From: Bryobacteraceae bacterium
GTDB taxonomy: Bacteria > Acidobacteriota > Terriglobia > Bryobacterales > Bryobacteraceae
Length of the DNA: 64,000 nt
NCBI GenBank assembly: GCA_019752335.1
Contig: JAIEMJ010000038.1
Span: 1 to 64,000 of the forward strand
Direction: 5' to 3'
Part shown: in pieces, positions 50,590 to 62,594 of the stretch
Layout of the letters: the number at the start of each line of letters is the position of its first letter
Numbering within the stretch: position 1 is the first letter of the stretch
Made by a program: the position numbers and the translations under genes
The notes under the pieces: generated by a model
Told to the model about the DNA's origin: nothing
Database searches by the model: none
What the model saw: the letters and a program-made list of their open reading frames with translations, nothing else

Positions 50590-52452
50590 ATGCGCTTCGC
50601 CCTGACCCTTCTTCTGGCTCTGCTTCCGCTCGCGGGCCAGGATCTCGCGGCCCGCCGGCAGGATCTGCAGTTTGTCCTCACCGAAGTGCCGCGCCGTCAT
50701 CCGAACTTCTTCACTCAGATGACGCGTGCCCAATTCGACAACGCCGGCCGCGCGCTCGACGCGGCGTTGCCCAGCCTTTCGAACGAAGTCTTCTACACGC
50801 GGCTGGCCAGCCTGATCGCCGCCGGCAAGGACGCCCACACGTTCCTCTCGCTCAGCGGGCCGGCGGGCCTTGCTTTAGGCTTCCGGGCGCTGCCGGTGAG
50901 CTTTGGCATCTTCGACGATGGCATCTTCGTCGTCAGCGCGCTGCCGGAATTGGGACCGCTGCCGAAGGCGAAGCTACTGCGCGTGGGCGGGGTGAGCATC
51001 GAGCAAGCGATCGAGCGCTTCCGGCAAGTGATTGCCACCGAGAATGAACCCTGGTTCCGCTACTTGCTGCCGGGCTACCTGCGCAACCTGGGTGTGTTGC
51101 GCGGCTTGGAACTCGCGCCGGCCGACGGCCCGGCCACCTATACGTTGCAACTCCCGACGGGGGAAACGAGTGACGTGGAGATGAGCCCCACGGCCGGCGG
51201 GTTGGTGGGCGCGCGGCCACAGCCTGGCTTCACCGGCGTCTTTCAGCGCAACAACAGCGAGAACTACTGGACGGAGTACTGGCCGGAGAACCGGGCGATT
51301 TATGTAGCTTATCGCGTCTGCCAGGAGTCCGCGGCGAAGCCCATTGCGCAGTTTGCCCGCGAGATCGGCGAGTTGGCGCGGCAACCGGTGGACACGATGA
51401 TCTTCGACTTACGCGGGAACACCGGCGGCAACTCGATCTTCTTCTCGCGGCTGGTGGACGCGCTGGGGCAGACCATCTCCGATCAGGTGTTGGCGAATCG
51501 CCGCTTTCGCGCCTTCGCCCTGATCGATGGCGGGACGTTCTCGTCCGGCATGAACGCCGTCTTTGACCTGAAACGGCCTCTGAATCTTCCCCCGGGCTTC
51601 GGCCCTGAGGACGGCTCCCCCGTGGTGACGATTCTCGGCACGGCCACCGGCGGTCGTCCGGGCGGCTATGGCGAAGTATTGCCCTTGCAGTTGCCTGGCT
51701 CCGGCCTTTCCATGCAATACTCAACCCGCTTGATGACCGTGCCTACCTACATTCCCCGTCTCGAAAGCATCTTCCCGGAAGTGCGCGTGACGGACCGCGC
51801 GACGGACTACTTCACCCGCCACGATGCCTACCTGGCCGCCGCCTTGGCGCGCATCGCCAACCCGCCGCCGAACGCGGTGGGCGACATCATCGTCGTGAAC
51901 GGCGCGAGCTTTCGTCTCGAAACCGGCATCGCCCCTGGCTCCTTCGCCACGGCCTTTGGCCGCTTCCAAGGCACGAATACGCTCACGGTGAACGGTATCC
52001 CAGCGGCCATCCTGGCCGCCAGCCCCTCGCAGATCGTCTTTCGCGTGCCGGTAAATACGGCCCTCGGCAGCGCCGTGGTGGAGAGCAGCGGCTTGCGTGG
52101 CACCTTCCCGGTGCGCGCGGCAGGCCCCGGACTCTTCGTCGCGGAACCGGCGAATCTCGCGCAGCCCGGCGCCGTGCTGAATCAGGATTCGCGCCTGCAT
52201 ACGGAGCTACAAGCCGCGCGCGCCGGCGAGGTGCTCCAGCTCTTCGGCACCGGTTATCCAAGCAACCACCAAGCCGCGGTCTGGATCGGCCAACAGCCTG
52301 CCGAGGTCCTCTTCAGCGGCATGGCGCCCGGCGTCCCCGGCCTATGGCAAGTCAACGCTCGCATCCCCGCCACCCTCGGCCCCGGCCCCCAACCCCTCTT
52401 CCTGGCCTCCGGCGACAGCGTCAGCAATGGCGTCACGGTTTGGCTGCGTTAG
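50590..52452 (+). CDS. Secreted S41-like protein with Solibacter-type C-terminal domain
   Basis: 620 residues. Signal peptide (MRFALTLLLALLPLAGQ), a helical N-terminal part and a PDZ-like stretch near 100-140 (LLRVGGVSIEQAIERF), then an S41/tail-protease-like core near 240-380 (VDTMIFDLRGNTGGNSIFFSRLVDAL, then LIDGGTFSSGMNAV and GTATGGRPGGYGE). The Ser of FSSGM is at the usual S41 position, but the paired Lys cannot be placed with certainty. Residues 415-620 are a TIGR03437-like domain (NGASFRLETGIAPGSFATAFGRF, TVNGIPAAILAASPSQIVFRVP, ARAGEVLQLFGTGYPSN, VNARIPATLG). This domain is typical of Solibacter-type Acidobacteriota. Confidence 0.88.
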   Translation: MRFALTLLLALLPLAGQDLAARRQDLQFVLTEVPRRHPNFFTQMTRAQFDNAGRALDAALPSLSNEVFYTRLASLIAAGKDAHTFLSLSGPAGLALGFRALPVSFGIFDDGIFVVSALPELGPLPKAKLLRVGGVSIEQAIERFRQVIATENEPWFRYLLPGYLRNLGVLRGLELAPADGPATYTLQLPTGETSDVEMSPTAGGLVGARPQPGFTGVFQRNNSENYWTEYWPENRAIYVAYRVCQESAAKPIAQFAREIGELARQPVDTMIFDLRGNTGGNSIFFSRLVDALGQTISDQVLANRRFRAFALIDGGTFSSGMNAVFDLKRPLNLPPGFGPEDGSPVVTILGTATGGRPGGYGEVLPLQLPGSGLSMQYSTRLMTVPTYIPRLESIFPEVRVTDRATDYFTRHDAYLAAALARIANPPPNAVGDIIVVNGASFRLETGIAPGSFATAFGRFQGTNTLTVNGIPAAILAASPSQIVFRVPVNTALGSAVVESSGLRGTFPVRAAGPGLFVAEPANLAQPGAVLNQDSRLHTELQAARAGEVLQLFGTGYPSNHQAAVWIGQQPAEVLFSGMAPGVPGLWQVNARIPATLGPGPQPLFLASGDSVSNGVTVWLR

Positions 52453-52562
52453 GGCCGGCTGACTTCAGTGGATAGCACGGGGTATCCCACAGCGCGCCAA
52501 CGCCAACCCGGGAAGCCAGGGTGCAGGACACAATCTGTCCCCTCAACCGTCAGCGACCGAAG

Positions 52563-53170
52563 CTAGCGGAAGAGCCGGGCCCTTGGCAATCGCCCTCGGC
52601 AGGAACGCCGAACTTGCCGGGCATTACTCGGAAAGAGAAGCACCCATGCTAGGACCGGCACCAGCCAGGGCCGGGCATAGCTACGCACCTTGCGGTTTCC
52701 ATCTGCCCAATGTACCAATCCAATGCTTTGCCTTAGCTCAGAAAAAACCCTGATGGTGCCGGGCACCACCAGGAAGGGAAGCAAGCCTGTCGCCAAGCGT
52801 CTAGCCGCCTACGGCAAGATCCGCCGGGCGCCAATACCCGGAGCGCGGCTGGCACCAGTGCCGGGGAGTCGACCAGTGCCTTCCAAGGCTTCACTCCCCT
52901 GCGGCGGTCGCCGACAGCGAACGTAGGAGGGTCGAGAATCACGAGATCGAATCTCTCCCCGGGATGCCGTTCGGCGTAGACCAGACAAGCGAACGCATCC
53001 ATGCAGACGAAGCGGGCGCTGGAGCGTTGCGGGCGAGATTGCGTTTCCCCCATTCGAGATACCGGGCCGAGACGCCCACGTTGGTCACGCGCGAACCCGC
53101 CGCGTCAGCGGTGCGGCGACAGGTCGAGAGGCAAACAAATTCAGCACCCGCGGCTGGCGCAACCGCTACC
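52563..53170 (-). pseudogene. Decayed class I SAM rRNA methyltransferase (RlmI-like)
   Basis: Pieces of an RlmI/PUA-type methyltransferase C-terminal domain in different frames. RVTNVGVSARYLEWGKRNLARN (motif I region) is in one. After a shift near 53010 come RFVCMDAF, ERFDLVILDPPTFAVGD (motif IV) and LRVLAPGG in a second, to about 52830. WVLLFPSNARQ near 52640 is in a third, after an interruption of about 150-190 bp. No full frame or N-terminal half is present. The break holds a hairpin repeat at 52749-52773. It is clearly a dead gene. Confidence 0.75.
52749..52773. repeat. GGTGCC-G-GGCACC hairpin in the pseudogene
   Basis: Arms cctgatggtgcc (52749-52760) and ggcaccaccagg (52762-52773), 11 of 12 matching, around one base. 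A partial relative tgccaggca lies at 50423-50431, in the island between the 65-bp repeats. It sits just where the methyltransferase frame is interrupted, so a small REP-like insertion is plausible. Confidence 0.6.
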
Positions 53171-53185
53171 CCTTCAACCCTCACG

Positions 53186-53935
53186 TTAACGCCGGATCTT
53201 CGCAATCTCCCCCGCGCTGAGCGCCTCCGCATAGACCGCCACCTCGTCAATCCACCCCGTATACTGCACCCCCAGCCGCAGAGTCGGTTTGCCGGATTCC
53301 CAGGTGAACGGCTCCCCAATCACGGGCGACGAGCCCTGAAGCTTGCCGTCCACGTAAAGCTTCGCAACTCCCTTGCCGGTTCCCAGGCCCTGATATACGA
53401 TCGCCACGTGGGTCCACTTGCCGCGCGCAAAGACCGGCTCCTTCACCACCACCAGGCGCTTATCGAAATCGGGATTGTTCTCGGTGTTCTTCGGATTCCA
53501 GACCTTCAACTGGCCGAAGACGCCGAGCCGGAAGAAGCGTTCGTCTTTGGTATAGTCCACCCAGAGCGCGGAGTCGTTGTAGGCTTTGTCGGTGAGCTGC
53601 AGCGGATCGACGTAGCCCGGGGCCAGGTCCAACTTCGGATCGAGTTGCAGGAAGAAGCTGATGGTGCCCGTTACCGGCGAGAGTCCCTGCGCGGGGAAGA
53701 ACACCGCCTGCGTGGTCTTTTGCGTGAAGTGCAACGCGCCGTTCTCGTGCACCACGCCGGTGCCGGCCAAGCCCGGCTTCGCCGCCGCCAGGCTCTTATA
53801 GTCCGGCGCCGAGTGAATCCGCTTGTCGCCCGGCGACCTTTCGGCGTCGACACCCCGGTTGAACGAGGCGTGGAACAAAGGCTCGGCGGCTTGGGCCAGC
53901 AGACTCAACACGGAAAAGAAAAGGCAGTAGCGCAT
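53186..53935 (-). CDS. Secreted LamG-like (concanavalin A fold) protein
   Basis: 249 residues from the ATG at 53935, with signal peptide MRYCLFFSVLSLLAQAA and AAGGA 5 nt before the ATG. The frame continues back to 54157 but without family support and would overlap the small plus-strand gene. GTISFFLQLDPKLD near 87-100, FARGKWTHVAIVYQGLG near 163-180, LYVDGKLQGSS and YTGWIDEVAVYAEALSAGEIAKI near 225-247 are the LamG_3 pattern. The role is probably carbohydrate or surface binding. Confidence 0.88.
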   Translation of the reverse strand: MRYCLFFSVLSLLAQAAEPLFHASFNRGVDAERSPGDKRIHSAPDYKSLAAAKPGLAGTGVVHENGALHFTQKTTQAVFFPAQGLSPVTGTISFFLQLDPKLDLAPGYVDPLQLTDKAYNDSALWVDYTKDERFFRLGVFGQLKVWNPKNTENNPDFDKRLVVVKEPVFARGKWTHVAIVYQGLGTGKGVAKLYVDGKLQGSSPVIGEPFTWESGKPTLRLGVQYTGWIDEVAVYAEALSAGEIAKIRR

Positions 53936-53999
53936 GTCCTTTTCAAGGTACTGCGAACCGGCCGGCGATTTCAAACCAGGTAAACTAAGAGCTAAAGCC

Positions 54000-54164
54000 A
54001 TGGACATGGACATACACGAAGCCGAAACCCGGGCCCTGCAAGGTGAGTACGTCATTCCGGCGCCGCAAGTTCGCGAGCTCGGTTCTGCCCTGGGACTGGT
54101 GCACTGGGAAGAGGGCTGGGAAAAACCGCTCACGGACGAGGAAATGGCCGAATTCAATTGGTAA
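54000..54164 (+). CDS. Possible small protein, unknown function
   Basis: 54 residues, acidic with Trp near the end (LGLVHWEEGWEKPLTDEEMAEFNW). Two starts are possible, ATG at 54000 and 54006. The frame is open further upstream to 53934, but that part lies over the signal peptide of the LamG gene on the other strand. A TAAACT box ends about 14 nt before 54000. The coding case rests on composition only, and the ribosome site is weak. Confidence 0.4.
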   Translation: MDMDIHEAETRALQGEYVIPAPQVRELGSALGLVHWEEGWEKPLTDEEMAEFNW

Positions 54165-54199
54165 GCCGCCCCGGCGTGCCCGTATCTAGTAAGGGGTTG

Positions 54200-54229
54200 T
54201 TGCCGAGAGTGCCCCCAATCTCGTAAACT
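54200..54229 (+). promoter_or_regulatory. Candidate promoter of the ATP synthase operon
   Basis: TTGCCG (54200-54205), an 18-nt spacer and TAAACT (54224-54229). The block CCCCCAATCTCGTAAACT matches the speA promoter block 14/18. tcgtaaacttt occurs again at 54273-54283, just before the atpF ATG, where it is too close to the ATG to be a -10. No Shine-Dalgarno sequence precedes that ATG. Confidence 0.55.
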
Positions 54230-54284
54230 TTAATCATTGGGGTTTGGATTCACCTAGCCTAGGGGTACCAAGTCGTAAACTTTC

Positions 54285-54728
54285 ATGGACCAAATGCTTA
54301 GCGACGTCGGCGCAATTCTGCTTAGAGCCATCCCGACTTTCATCCTTGTTATCTTTCTTTTCTTCTATTTGAAGAGCATGTTCTTCGGCCCGCTGGAGAA
54401 AGTATTGGCTGAACGCCGCGCCCGCACGGACGGCGCGCGCAAGCAGGCCCGCCACTCGATTGAAGCCGCCGAGCAGAAAGTAGCCCAGTACGACGCGCAA
54501 CTACGGACCGCGCGGACCGAACTCTTCGCCAAAATCGAGGCCGAACGTAAGCAATGGGCCGACGCCCAGGCCGCGCAAGTGGCCGCCGCCCGCGAAAAGT
54601 CCCTGGCCCAGGTGAAGGCCGCCCGCGCGCAAATCGCCCAGGACGCCGCCGCCGCGCAGGCGACGCTTGCGGCGCAAGCCGAGGAACTCGCCTCCCGCAT
54701 CACGGTCACTGTACTGAAGGGCGCCTAA
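54285..54728 (+). CDS. atpF: F-type ATP synthase subunit b (first copy)
   Basis: 147 residues. One N-terminal helix (AILLRAIPTFILVIFLFFYLKSMFFGPL, about 10-37) is followed by a long charged coiled coil (EKVLAERRARTDGARKQARHSIEAAEQKVAQYDAQLR and on). This is the ATP-synt_B family peripheral stalk of Fo. Two different b genes stand in a row, as in bacteria with a b-b' heterodimeric stalk. It heads the operon, which contains no atpB, atpE or atpI. Confidence 0.93.
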   Translation: MDQMLSDVGAILLRAIPTFILVIFLFFYLKSMFFGPLEKVLAERRARTDGARKQARHSIEAAEQKVAQYDAQLRTARTELFAKIEAERKQWADAQAAQVAAAREKSLAQVKAARAQIAQDAAAAQATLAAQAEELASRITVTVLKGA

Positions 54729-54737
54729 GCAAACATC

Positions 54738-55355
54738 ATGGCCAAGCTGATTCTCATCCTCGTCACCGCCATCGTGTGTCTGGCGCAAGAACATGCCACC
54801 CCGGGCGACGCCCACGCCGCCGCCAATGGCGAACCCGCTCATAAGACGGAAGAAACCGCCGAGCCCATCGTTTGGGGACTAGACCTCACCGTCTGGAAGT
54901 GGATCAATTTCGGTATTTTGATGGCCGGCGTCGGCTACCTGTTCGCGAAGCAAGGCGTTCCGTTCTTCCAGGAGCGCGCGGCCGGTATCCTCAAAGATAT
55001 CTCCGACGCCCAGAAGACCAAGACCGAGGCCGATGCCAGGGCCGCTGAACTCGAAAGCCGCATCGCCAACCTGGGCGACGAAATTGCCCGCATGCAGGCC
55101 GACGCCCAAGCCGAAATGCAAAACGAAGCCAAGCGCATGGAGGCCGAAACGGCCCAGTCGCTCGCGAAGGTGCAAGCCTCCGCCGAGCAGGAGATCGCCA
55201 GCGCCACCAAACAGGCCAAGGCCGAACTCTCCGCCCACGCCGCCGCCCTGGCGATTGACTTGGCCGCCGGACGCATTCGCTCCGGCTTGAACGAAGGCCA
55301 GTCCCGCGGGCTGGTGAGCGCCTTCATCCAGGATCTCGAAAAGGTAAAGAACTAG
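54738..55355 (+). CDS. F-type ATP synthase subunit b (second copy)
   Basis: 205 residues, longer than the first copy. It opens with a second hydrophobic segment (LILILVTAIVCLAQEHATPGDAHAAANG) that looks like a cleavable signal peptide, then GLDLTVWKWINFGILMAGVGYLFAKQGVPFFQERAAGILKDI (the membrane helix and start of the stalk) and a coiled coil of about 120 residues. It ends just 7 nt before atpH. Together with the first copy it should form the peripheral stalk. I take it as the b partner of a b/b' pair. Confidence 0.92.
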   Translation: MAKLILILVTAIVCLAQEHATPGDAHAAANGEPAHKTEETAEPIVWGLDLTVWKWINFGILMAGVGYLFAKQGVPFFQERAAGILKDISDAQKTKTEADARAAELESRIANLGDEIARMQADAQAEMQNEAKRMEAETAQSLAKVQASAEQEIASATKQAKAELSAHAAALAIDLAAGRIRSGLNEGQSRGLVSAFIQDLEKVKN

Positions 55356-55362
55356 AAACCCG

Positions 55363-57445
<2,083 letters not shown>

Positions 57446-57448
57446 GCA

Positions 57449-58318
57449 ATGCCGAGCTTAATTGACATTCGCCGGCGCGTCCGGTCCGTCAAAAATACGC
57501 AGCAGATCACCAAGGCCATGAAGATGGTGGCCGCGGCCAAGTTGCGCCGCGCGCAGGAGCGCGTGCTCGCCGCCCGTCCGTACGCGGCGATGCTCGAACA
57601 GATGCTGGCCAGCGTCTCCGGCGCCGCTCGCGGCGATGACCAGGCCAGCGAACTGCCGCTCCTGGCCGTGCGCCCCGAGCAACGTGTCCAGCTGATCCTC
57701 GTCACCGCGGACCGTGGCCTCGCCGGCGGCTTCAACACCAATCTGATCAAGGCCGCGCAGCGCTTCCTGAGCGATCACTCCGGGAAGGACATCCGCATTG
57801 AGGCCGTGGGCCGCAAAGGCCGCGACTTCTTCGCCAAGCGCGCCACGCTCTCCGGCGAGCACATTGGGCTGGTCAACAAAGTGGCCAAGCTCACCTACGC
57901 CGAGACGCAAGCCGTCACGCAGCGAGTGACGCAGCGCTACATCGACGGCGAGATCGACGCCGTCTATCTGATCTACAACGAATTTAAGAGCGTGATCGCG
58001 CAGAAGCTGACGGAAACCAAGCTCCTGCCCATCGAGATGAAGGACGAGGGCCAAGCTCCCGGCGACTATCTCTACGAGCAGCCGCCCGACGTGCTGCTGG
58101 GGACGCTCTTGCCGAAGTACATCGAGAACAGCGTCTATCGCGCCATTCTCGAATCCATCGCCGCCGAACAAGCCGCCCGCATGACGGCTATGGACGCGGC
58201 CAGTTCAAACGCCGCCGACGTTATCGAAAAGCTGACGCTCTACATGAACCGCGTCCGGCAGGCGAGCATCACCAAGGAAATCATCGAAGTCGTCAGCGGC
58301 GCTGCTGCTCAGGAATAG
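57449..58318 (+). CDS. atpG: F-type ATP synthase subunit gamma
   Basis: 289 residues. The N-terminal helix PSLIDIRRRVRSVKNTQQITKAMKMVAAAKLRRAQ and the C-terminal family signature ITKEIIEVVSGAAAQ are intact. It is the central rotor shaft of F1. It lies 3 nt after atpA. Confidence 0.97.
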   Translation: MPSLIDIRRRVRSVKNTQQITKAMKMVAAAKLRRAQERVLAARPYAAMLEQMLASVSGAARGDDQASELPLLAVRPEQRVQLILVTADRGLAGGFNTNLIKAAQRFLSDHSGKDIRIEAVGRKGRDFFAKRATLSGEHIGLVNKVAKLTYAETQAVTQRVTQRYIDGEIDAVYLIYNEFKSVIAQKLTETKLLPIEMKDEGQAPGDYLYEQPPDVLLGTLLPKYIENSVYRAILESIAAEQAARMTAMDAASSNAADVIEKLTLYMNRVRQASITKEIIEVVSGAAAQE

Positions 58319-58321
58319 TAG

Positions 58322-59773
<1,452 letters not shown>

Positions 59774-59777
59774 CTCC

Positions 59778-60185
59778 ATGGCAGCTACCACCTTCGAACT
59801 CGAAGTCGCCACGCCGGAGAAACTGGTGATCCAAGCCACCTGCACGGAGGCCACCATCCCCGGCGCCGACGGCGAACTCGGCATCCTGCCCGGCCACGCC
59901 GCGCTGCTCTCTTCGCTCACCTCGGGCGTCTTGCGCTACAAGGCGTCCAGTGGCCGCGACGAAGTCCTGGCGATCCACGGCGGCTGGGTGGAAGTGCAGC
60001 CCACGCTGGTGCGCGTCCTCACCGACGCGGCCGAGAATCCCGACGCGATTGACCGCGCGCGCGCCGAAGAGTCCTTGAAGCGCGCCCAGTCGCGCTTGGC
60101 CAACATCGCCGAAAACGTCGACTTGGCGCGCGCCTTGAATGCGCTCAAGCGGGCCCAGGTCCGCGTCGAGATCGCGAAGAAATAG
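59778..60185 (+). CDS. atpC: F-type ATP synthase subunit epsilon
   Basis: 135 residues. The N-terminal beta sandwich (FELEVATPEKLVIQATCTEATIPGADGELGILPGHAALLSSLTSGVLRY) and the C-terminal two-helix part (DRARAEESLKRAQSRLANIAENVDLARALNALKRAQVRVEIAKK) are both present. It is the last gene of the operon and converges on the DinB gene with a 17-nt gap. I see no clear intrinsic terminator there. Confidence 0.95.
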   Translation: MAATTFELEVATPEKLVIQATCTEATIPGADGELGILPGHAALLSSLTSGVLRYKASSGRDEVLAIHGGWVEVQPTLVRVLTDAAENPDAIDRARAEESLKRAQSRLANIAENVDLARALNALKRAQVRVEIAKK

Positions 60186-60202
60186 TCACTAAATCGTCAG
60201 TG

Positions 60203-60697
60203 CTAAGGATTGATGATCCGATGCAGATCCAAGGAAGGCGACTTCGCACCGCCCAGCGATAGCAGGGTATGAATCTGTCCCCGATGATGGGTCTGATGAT
60301 TGAAGAAGTGGGCCATCGCCACCTCAGGCTGTTCTGTGTAGAGGCGTCCCTGGTTATTCACGTACGAAATCGCTCGCGCGAAAACCGCAGACGTAGCTTC
60401 GTCGAAGAAAGCCACAATTTCGGCGTCTTGTTCCTTCCGCGCCCCGCGCAACGCCTCGAACTCCTCGTAGAGGATGGTGTTCAACGGGGGCGTCACCGCG
60501 CCGCCCCCCTGAAATCGTGCCATCCAAATCCGGTCCCCCAACAGGACATGGTTGAGAATGCCGTGGATGCTCCCGAACGAGGTCTGTCTCGTCAAGCGTA
60601 AATCCTCCTCCGGCAAAGCCGCGCAGGCATCGAAAAGCCGCACGTTGGCCGTGCGGTTATAACGAGCGAGCATTTGAAAGTGCTCCAGGAGTCCCAT
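60203..60697 (-). CDS. DinB family protein
   Basis: 164 residues. LARYNRTANVRLFDACAALPEEDL near 10-33, SIHGILNHVLLGDRIWMARF near 43-62 and AHFFNHQTHHRGQIHTLL near 128-146 give the three histidines of the DinB four-helix bundle (H50, H132/H136). The family binds a divalent metal and is related to bacillithiol and mycothiol S-transferases. The substrate is not known. Confidence 0.9.
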   Translation of the reverse strand: MGLLEHFQMLARYNRTANVRLFDACAALPEEDLRLTRQTSFGSIHGILNHVLLGDRIWMARFQGGGAVTPPLNTILYEEFEALRGARKEQDAEIVAFFDEATSAVFARAISYVNNQGRLYTEQPEVAMAHFFNHQTHHRGQIHTLLSLGGAKSPSLDLHRIINP

Positions 60698-60718
60698 GAA
60701 GCTTATTCTCTCGCAGAA

Positions 60719-60946
60719 TCAGCGCAATGCCGCGATTTGTGCGTCGAGATGCGCCAGGGCATCCTCCACCAGCATCCGGTGCCGAGGGTGCGTCGCCCGC
60801 GCTAAATCCGCCGCCACGCGTACCCTGGTCAGTTCCAGGCTTTGTAGTTGCCGCTCGCGTTCGGAGATGGCCCGCGCCGGAAGCCGCTCGGCCTCCCGCA
60901 GTTCCTGCTGGGATTCGATGTCCTTGCTTTCCCACCCACGCGCCAT
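60719..60946 (-). CDS. Small helical protein, unknown function
   Basis: 75 residues, all-helical and charged (ESQQELREAERLPARAISERERQLQSLELTRVRVAADLARATHPRHRMLVEDALAHLDAQI). TATGAT lies exactly 6 nt before the ATG and overlaps the stop codon of the TPR-like gene upstream, so it should have its own leaderless mRNA. I recognise no family. Confidence 0.75.
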   Translation of the reverse strand: MARGWESKDIESQQELREAERLPARAISERERQLQSLELTRVRVAADLARATHPRHRMLVEDALAHLDAQIAALR

Positions 60947-60952
60947 ACAGGC

Positions 60953-60958
60953 ATCATA
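60953..60958 (-). promoter_or_regulatory. -10 box for leaderless small-protein mRNA
   Basis: TATGAT on the minus strand, 6 nt from the ATG at 60946. It includes the TGA stop of the gene before it. Confidence 0.6.
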
Positions 60959-61721
60959 ACCCGCGCGACACGATGGGATTGTCCGGATAGTCCTTGGCCA
61001 GGCGGCGCAACATCTGGTCGCTCTCGGCTTTGCGCTTGTCCTTGCGATAGATCTGCGCCAGCAGCAACTGGGCGAAGCCCTTCAAGTATCGGCCACCGAC
61101 GGCGGCCTTGCGCAAGTTGGCGATGGCCTCCGTGCGATTGCCTTCCGCCGCTTCCATCTTCATAAACGGCTTCAGAAAGAACGGGACACTCGACACCAGA
61201 TAGTCGCTGAACCCAATGGTGAACCAGGCATCCTGCAAGTCCGGATGCGTGCGCGTCAGCCGCAGCGCGTACTGCTGCGCCAGCTTCGCCGACGCCCAGC
61301 TTTGCCGGTAGCTCTTCTCCACCAAGGCCAGGTAGTCGCGCTCCAAGCCGTGAATCAGCATCAGCGCCATTAGCGCCTTGGGATCGTCGGGATCCTTGCT
61401 CAGCAGCGTTTGCGCCCGGCGCTCCGCCAGTCGCGACGACGTCTGAATGCGCTCCCAAACCGCCGGGTCCGGCTTCCCCTGCGCCTTGCCGCCACCCGGC
61501 TCCTGCGTCAGCAGCTTCAAGCGCTCCAGTTCCGCGAAAAGGTCCGCCGCCGCCACCACCGCTGGACCCAGCGGATCCTGGTCATTCTGCGCCGAATACT
61601 CGCGACCCAGCGCGCGGCCGTTCGCGAAATCGAAGCTATAGATCCTGGCGAACGCCGCATCTATCGTAGGGGCACCAAATAGGGAAGAACAGACGAGGGT
61701 AAGAATGAGAAGGGGTTTCAT
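60954..61721 (-). CDS. Secreted TPR-like protein, paralogue 1
   Basis: 255 residues. A signal peptide (MKPLLILTLVCSSLFG), then helical repeats with RKAAVGGRYLKGFAQLLLAQIYRKDKRKAES near the end. It is a clear paralogue of the next upstream gene: both share SFDFANG/NCDFTAAN, then DPLGPAVVAAADLFAELERLKLL / DPLGHTFRASSDLFFELDRLKVL, and RSFFLKPFMKM-like/LPFFVKWFVKF blocks. It lies 15 nt after the first copy's stop. A role in envelope protein-protein contact is possible. The function is unknown. Confidence 0.82.
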   Translation of the reverse strand: MKPLLILTLVCSSLFGAPTIDAAFARIYSFDFANGRALGREYSAQNDQDPLGPAVVAAADLFAELERLKLLTQEPGGGKAQGKPDPAVWERIQTSSRLAERRAQTLLSKDPDDPKALMALMLIHGLERDYLALVEKSYRQSWASAKLAQQYALRLTRTHPDLQDAWFTIGFSDYLVSSVPFFLKPFMKMEAAEGNRTEAIANLRKAAVGGRYLKGFAQLLLAQIYRKDKRKAESDQMLRRLAKDYPDNPIVSRGL

Positions 61722-61736
61722 TATGAAAATAAGGAC

Positions 61737-62594
61737 TTACTGAGCAGCAGCTAACTCTTTGACGCGGACCAACTCCTTTTTGAACAAAGGATTCTCGGGA
61801 AACTCGCGAGTCAGCTCATCCAGTAGACGCACACTCTGCGGAAGCCGTTTCTCTCGAAGATGAATAAGACTTAACAATATCTTAGCAAAAGGACCGAGAT
61901 AGCGCCCGCCCTCCACCACGCGCTCCAGCTTGCGTACGGCTAGGAGTTTATCGCCCTGGGCGTCGTCGAACTTTACGAACCACTTCACAAAGAAAGGCAG
62001 GCTGCCCAGTAGGTACTCCGTGCTGCCCGTGGTCATGTAGGCGTCGGTGTAGCCGGGGTCGACTTTCAATACCTGCAAAGCCAGACGCTGGGCGTCCTTA
62101 GCCAGACTCAGGCTGGCAATCTGCCGTTTCTCAATGAGGGCGGTATAGTCCATCGCCATGCCCGAATTGATGGCGAGCGCGAAGAGGGCATCGGAGTCGT
62201 TCGGATTCGCCTTCAGCCGCTGATTCGCGGTTTGGCGGCCGCGTTCGATGGCGCCCAGGAAGGCCGCGCGCAGATTCGGATCCGGCTTCAGGCCCTTTTT
62301 GTCGGCGATTCGTTTGTCGTCGGCGAAGAACTCGCCTTCCAGCACCTTCAGCCGATCCAGTTCGAAGAACAAGTCCGAGGACGCGCGGAAGGTGTGGCCC
62401 AACGGATCCGCGGGCTCCTTGCGAATGTAGTCGTCGAGCAGATGATTCGCCGCCGTAAAGTCGCAGTTGTACATGCGCCCCAACGCGGACTTCACCACGG
62501 CATTCGTCCGCGGACCCGTCAAACGAGCAGGCGCCTGCGCCATGGCCAGCGACGGCAGGAAGATGAGGCACAGCTTAACCGAAGAGACGTTCAA
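61737..62594 (-). CDS. Secreted TPR-like protein, paralogue 2
   Basis: 285 residues from a TTG at 62594 (NVSSVKLCLIFLPSLAMAQA is the signal peptide). A further in-frame TTG at 62618 adds 8 residues. No ATG is present in the region, and GTC/GTT rule out closer starts. Helical repeats as in paralogue 1 follow, with the lysine/arginine-rich RKLERVVEGGRYLGPFAKILLSLIHLREKRLPQS near 215-250. Its start overlaps the end of glnE by 20 nt, so glnE and the two paralogues are one unit. Confidence 0.8.
   Translation of the reverse strand: MNVSSVKLCLIFLPSLAMAQAPARLTGPRTNAVVKSALGRMYNCDFTAANHLLDDYIRKEPADPLGHTFRASSDLFFELDRLKVLEGEFFADDKRIADKKGLKPDPNLRAAFLGAIERGRQTANQRLKANPNDSDALFALAINSGMAMDYTALIEKRQIASLSLAKDAQRLALQVLKVDPGYTDAYMTTGSTEYLLGSLPFFVKWFVKFDDAQGDKLLAVRKLERVVEGGRYLGPFAKILLSLIHLREKRLPQSVRLLDELTREFPENPLFKKELVRVKELAAAQ

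Noticed and set aside
54273-54283. Second tcgtaaacttt as a promoter for atpF
   Set aside because: Its TAAACT would lie only 5 nt before the ATG, so transcription would begin inside the gene.
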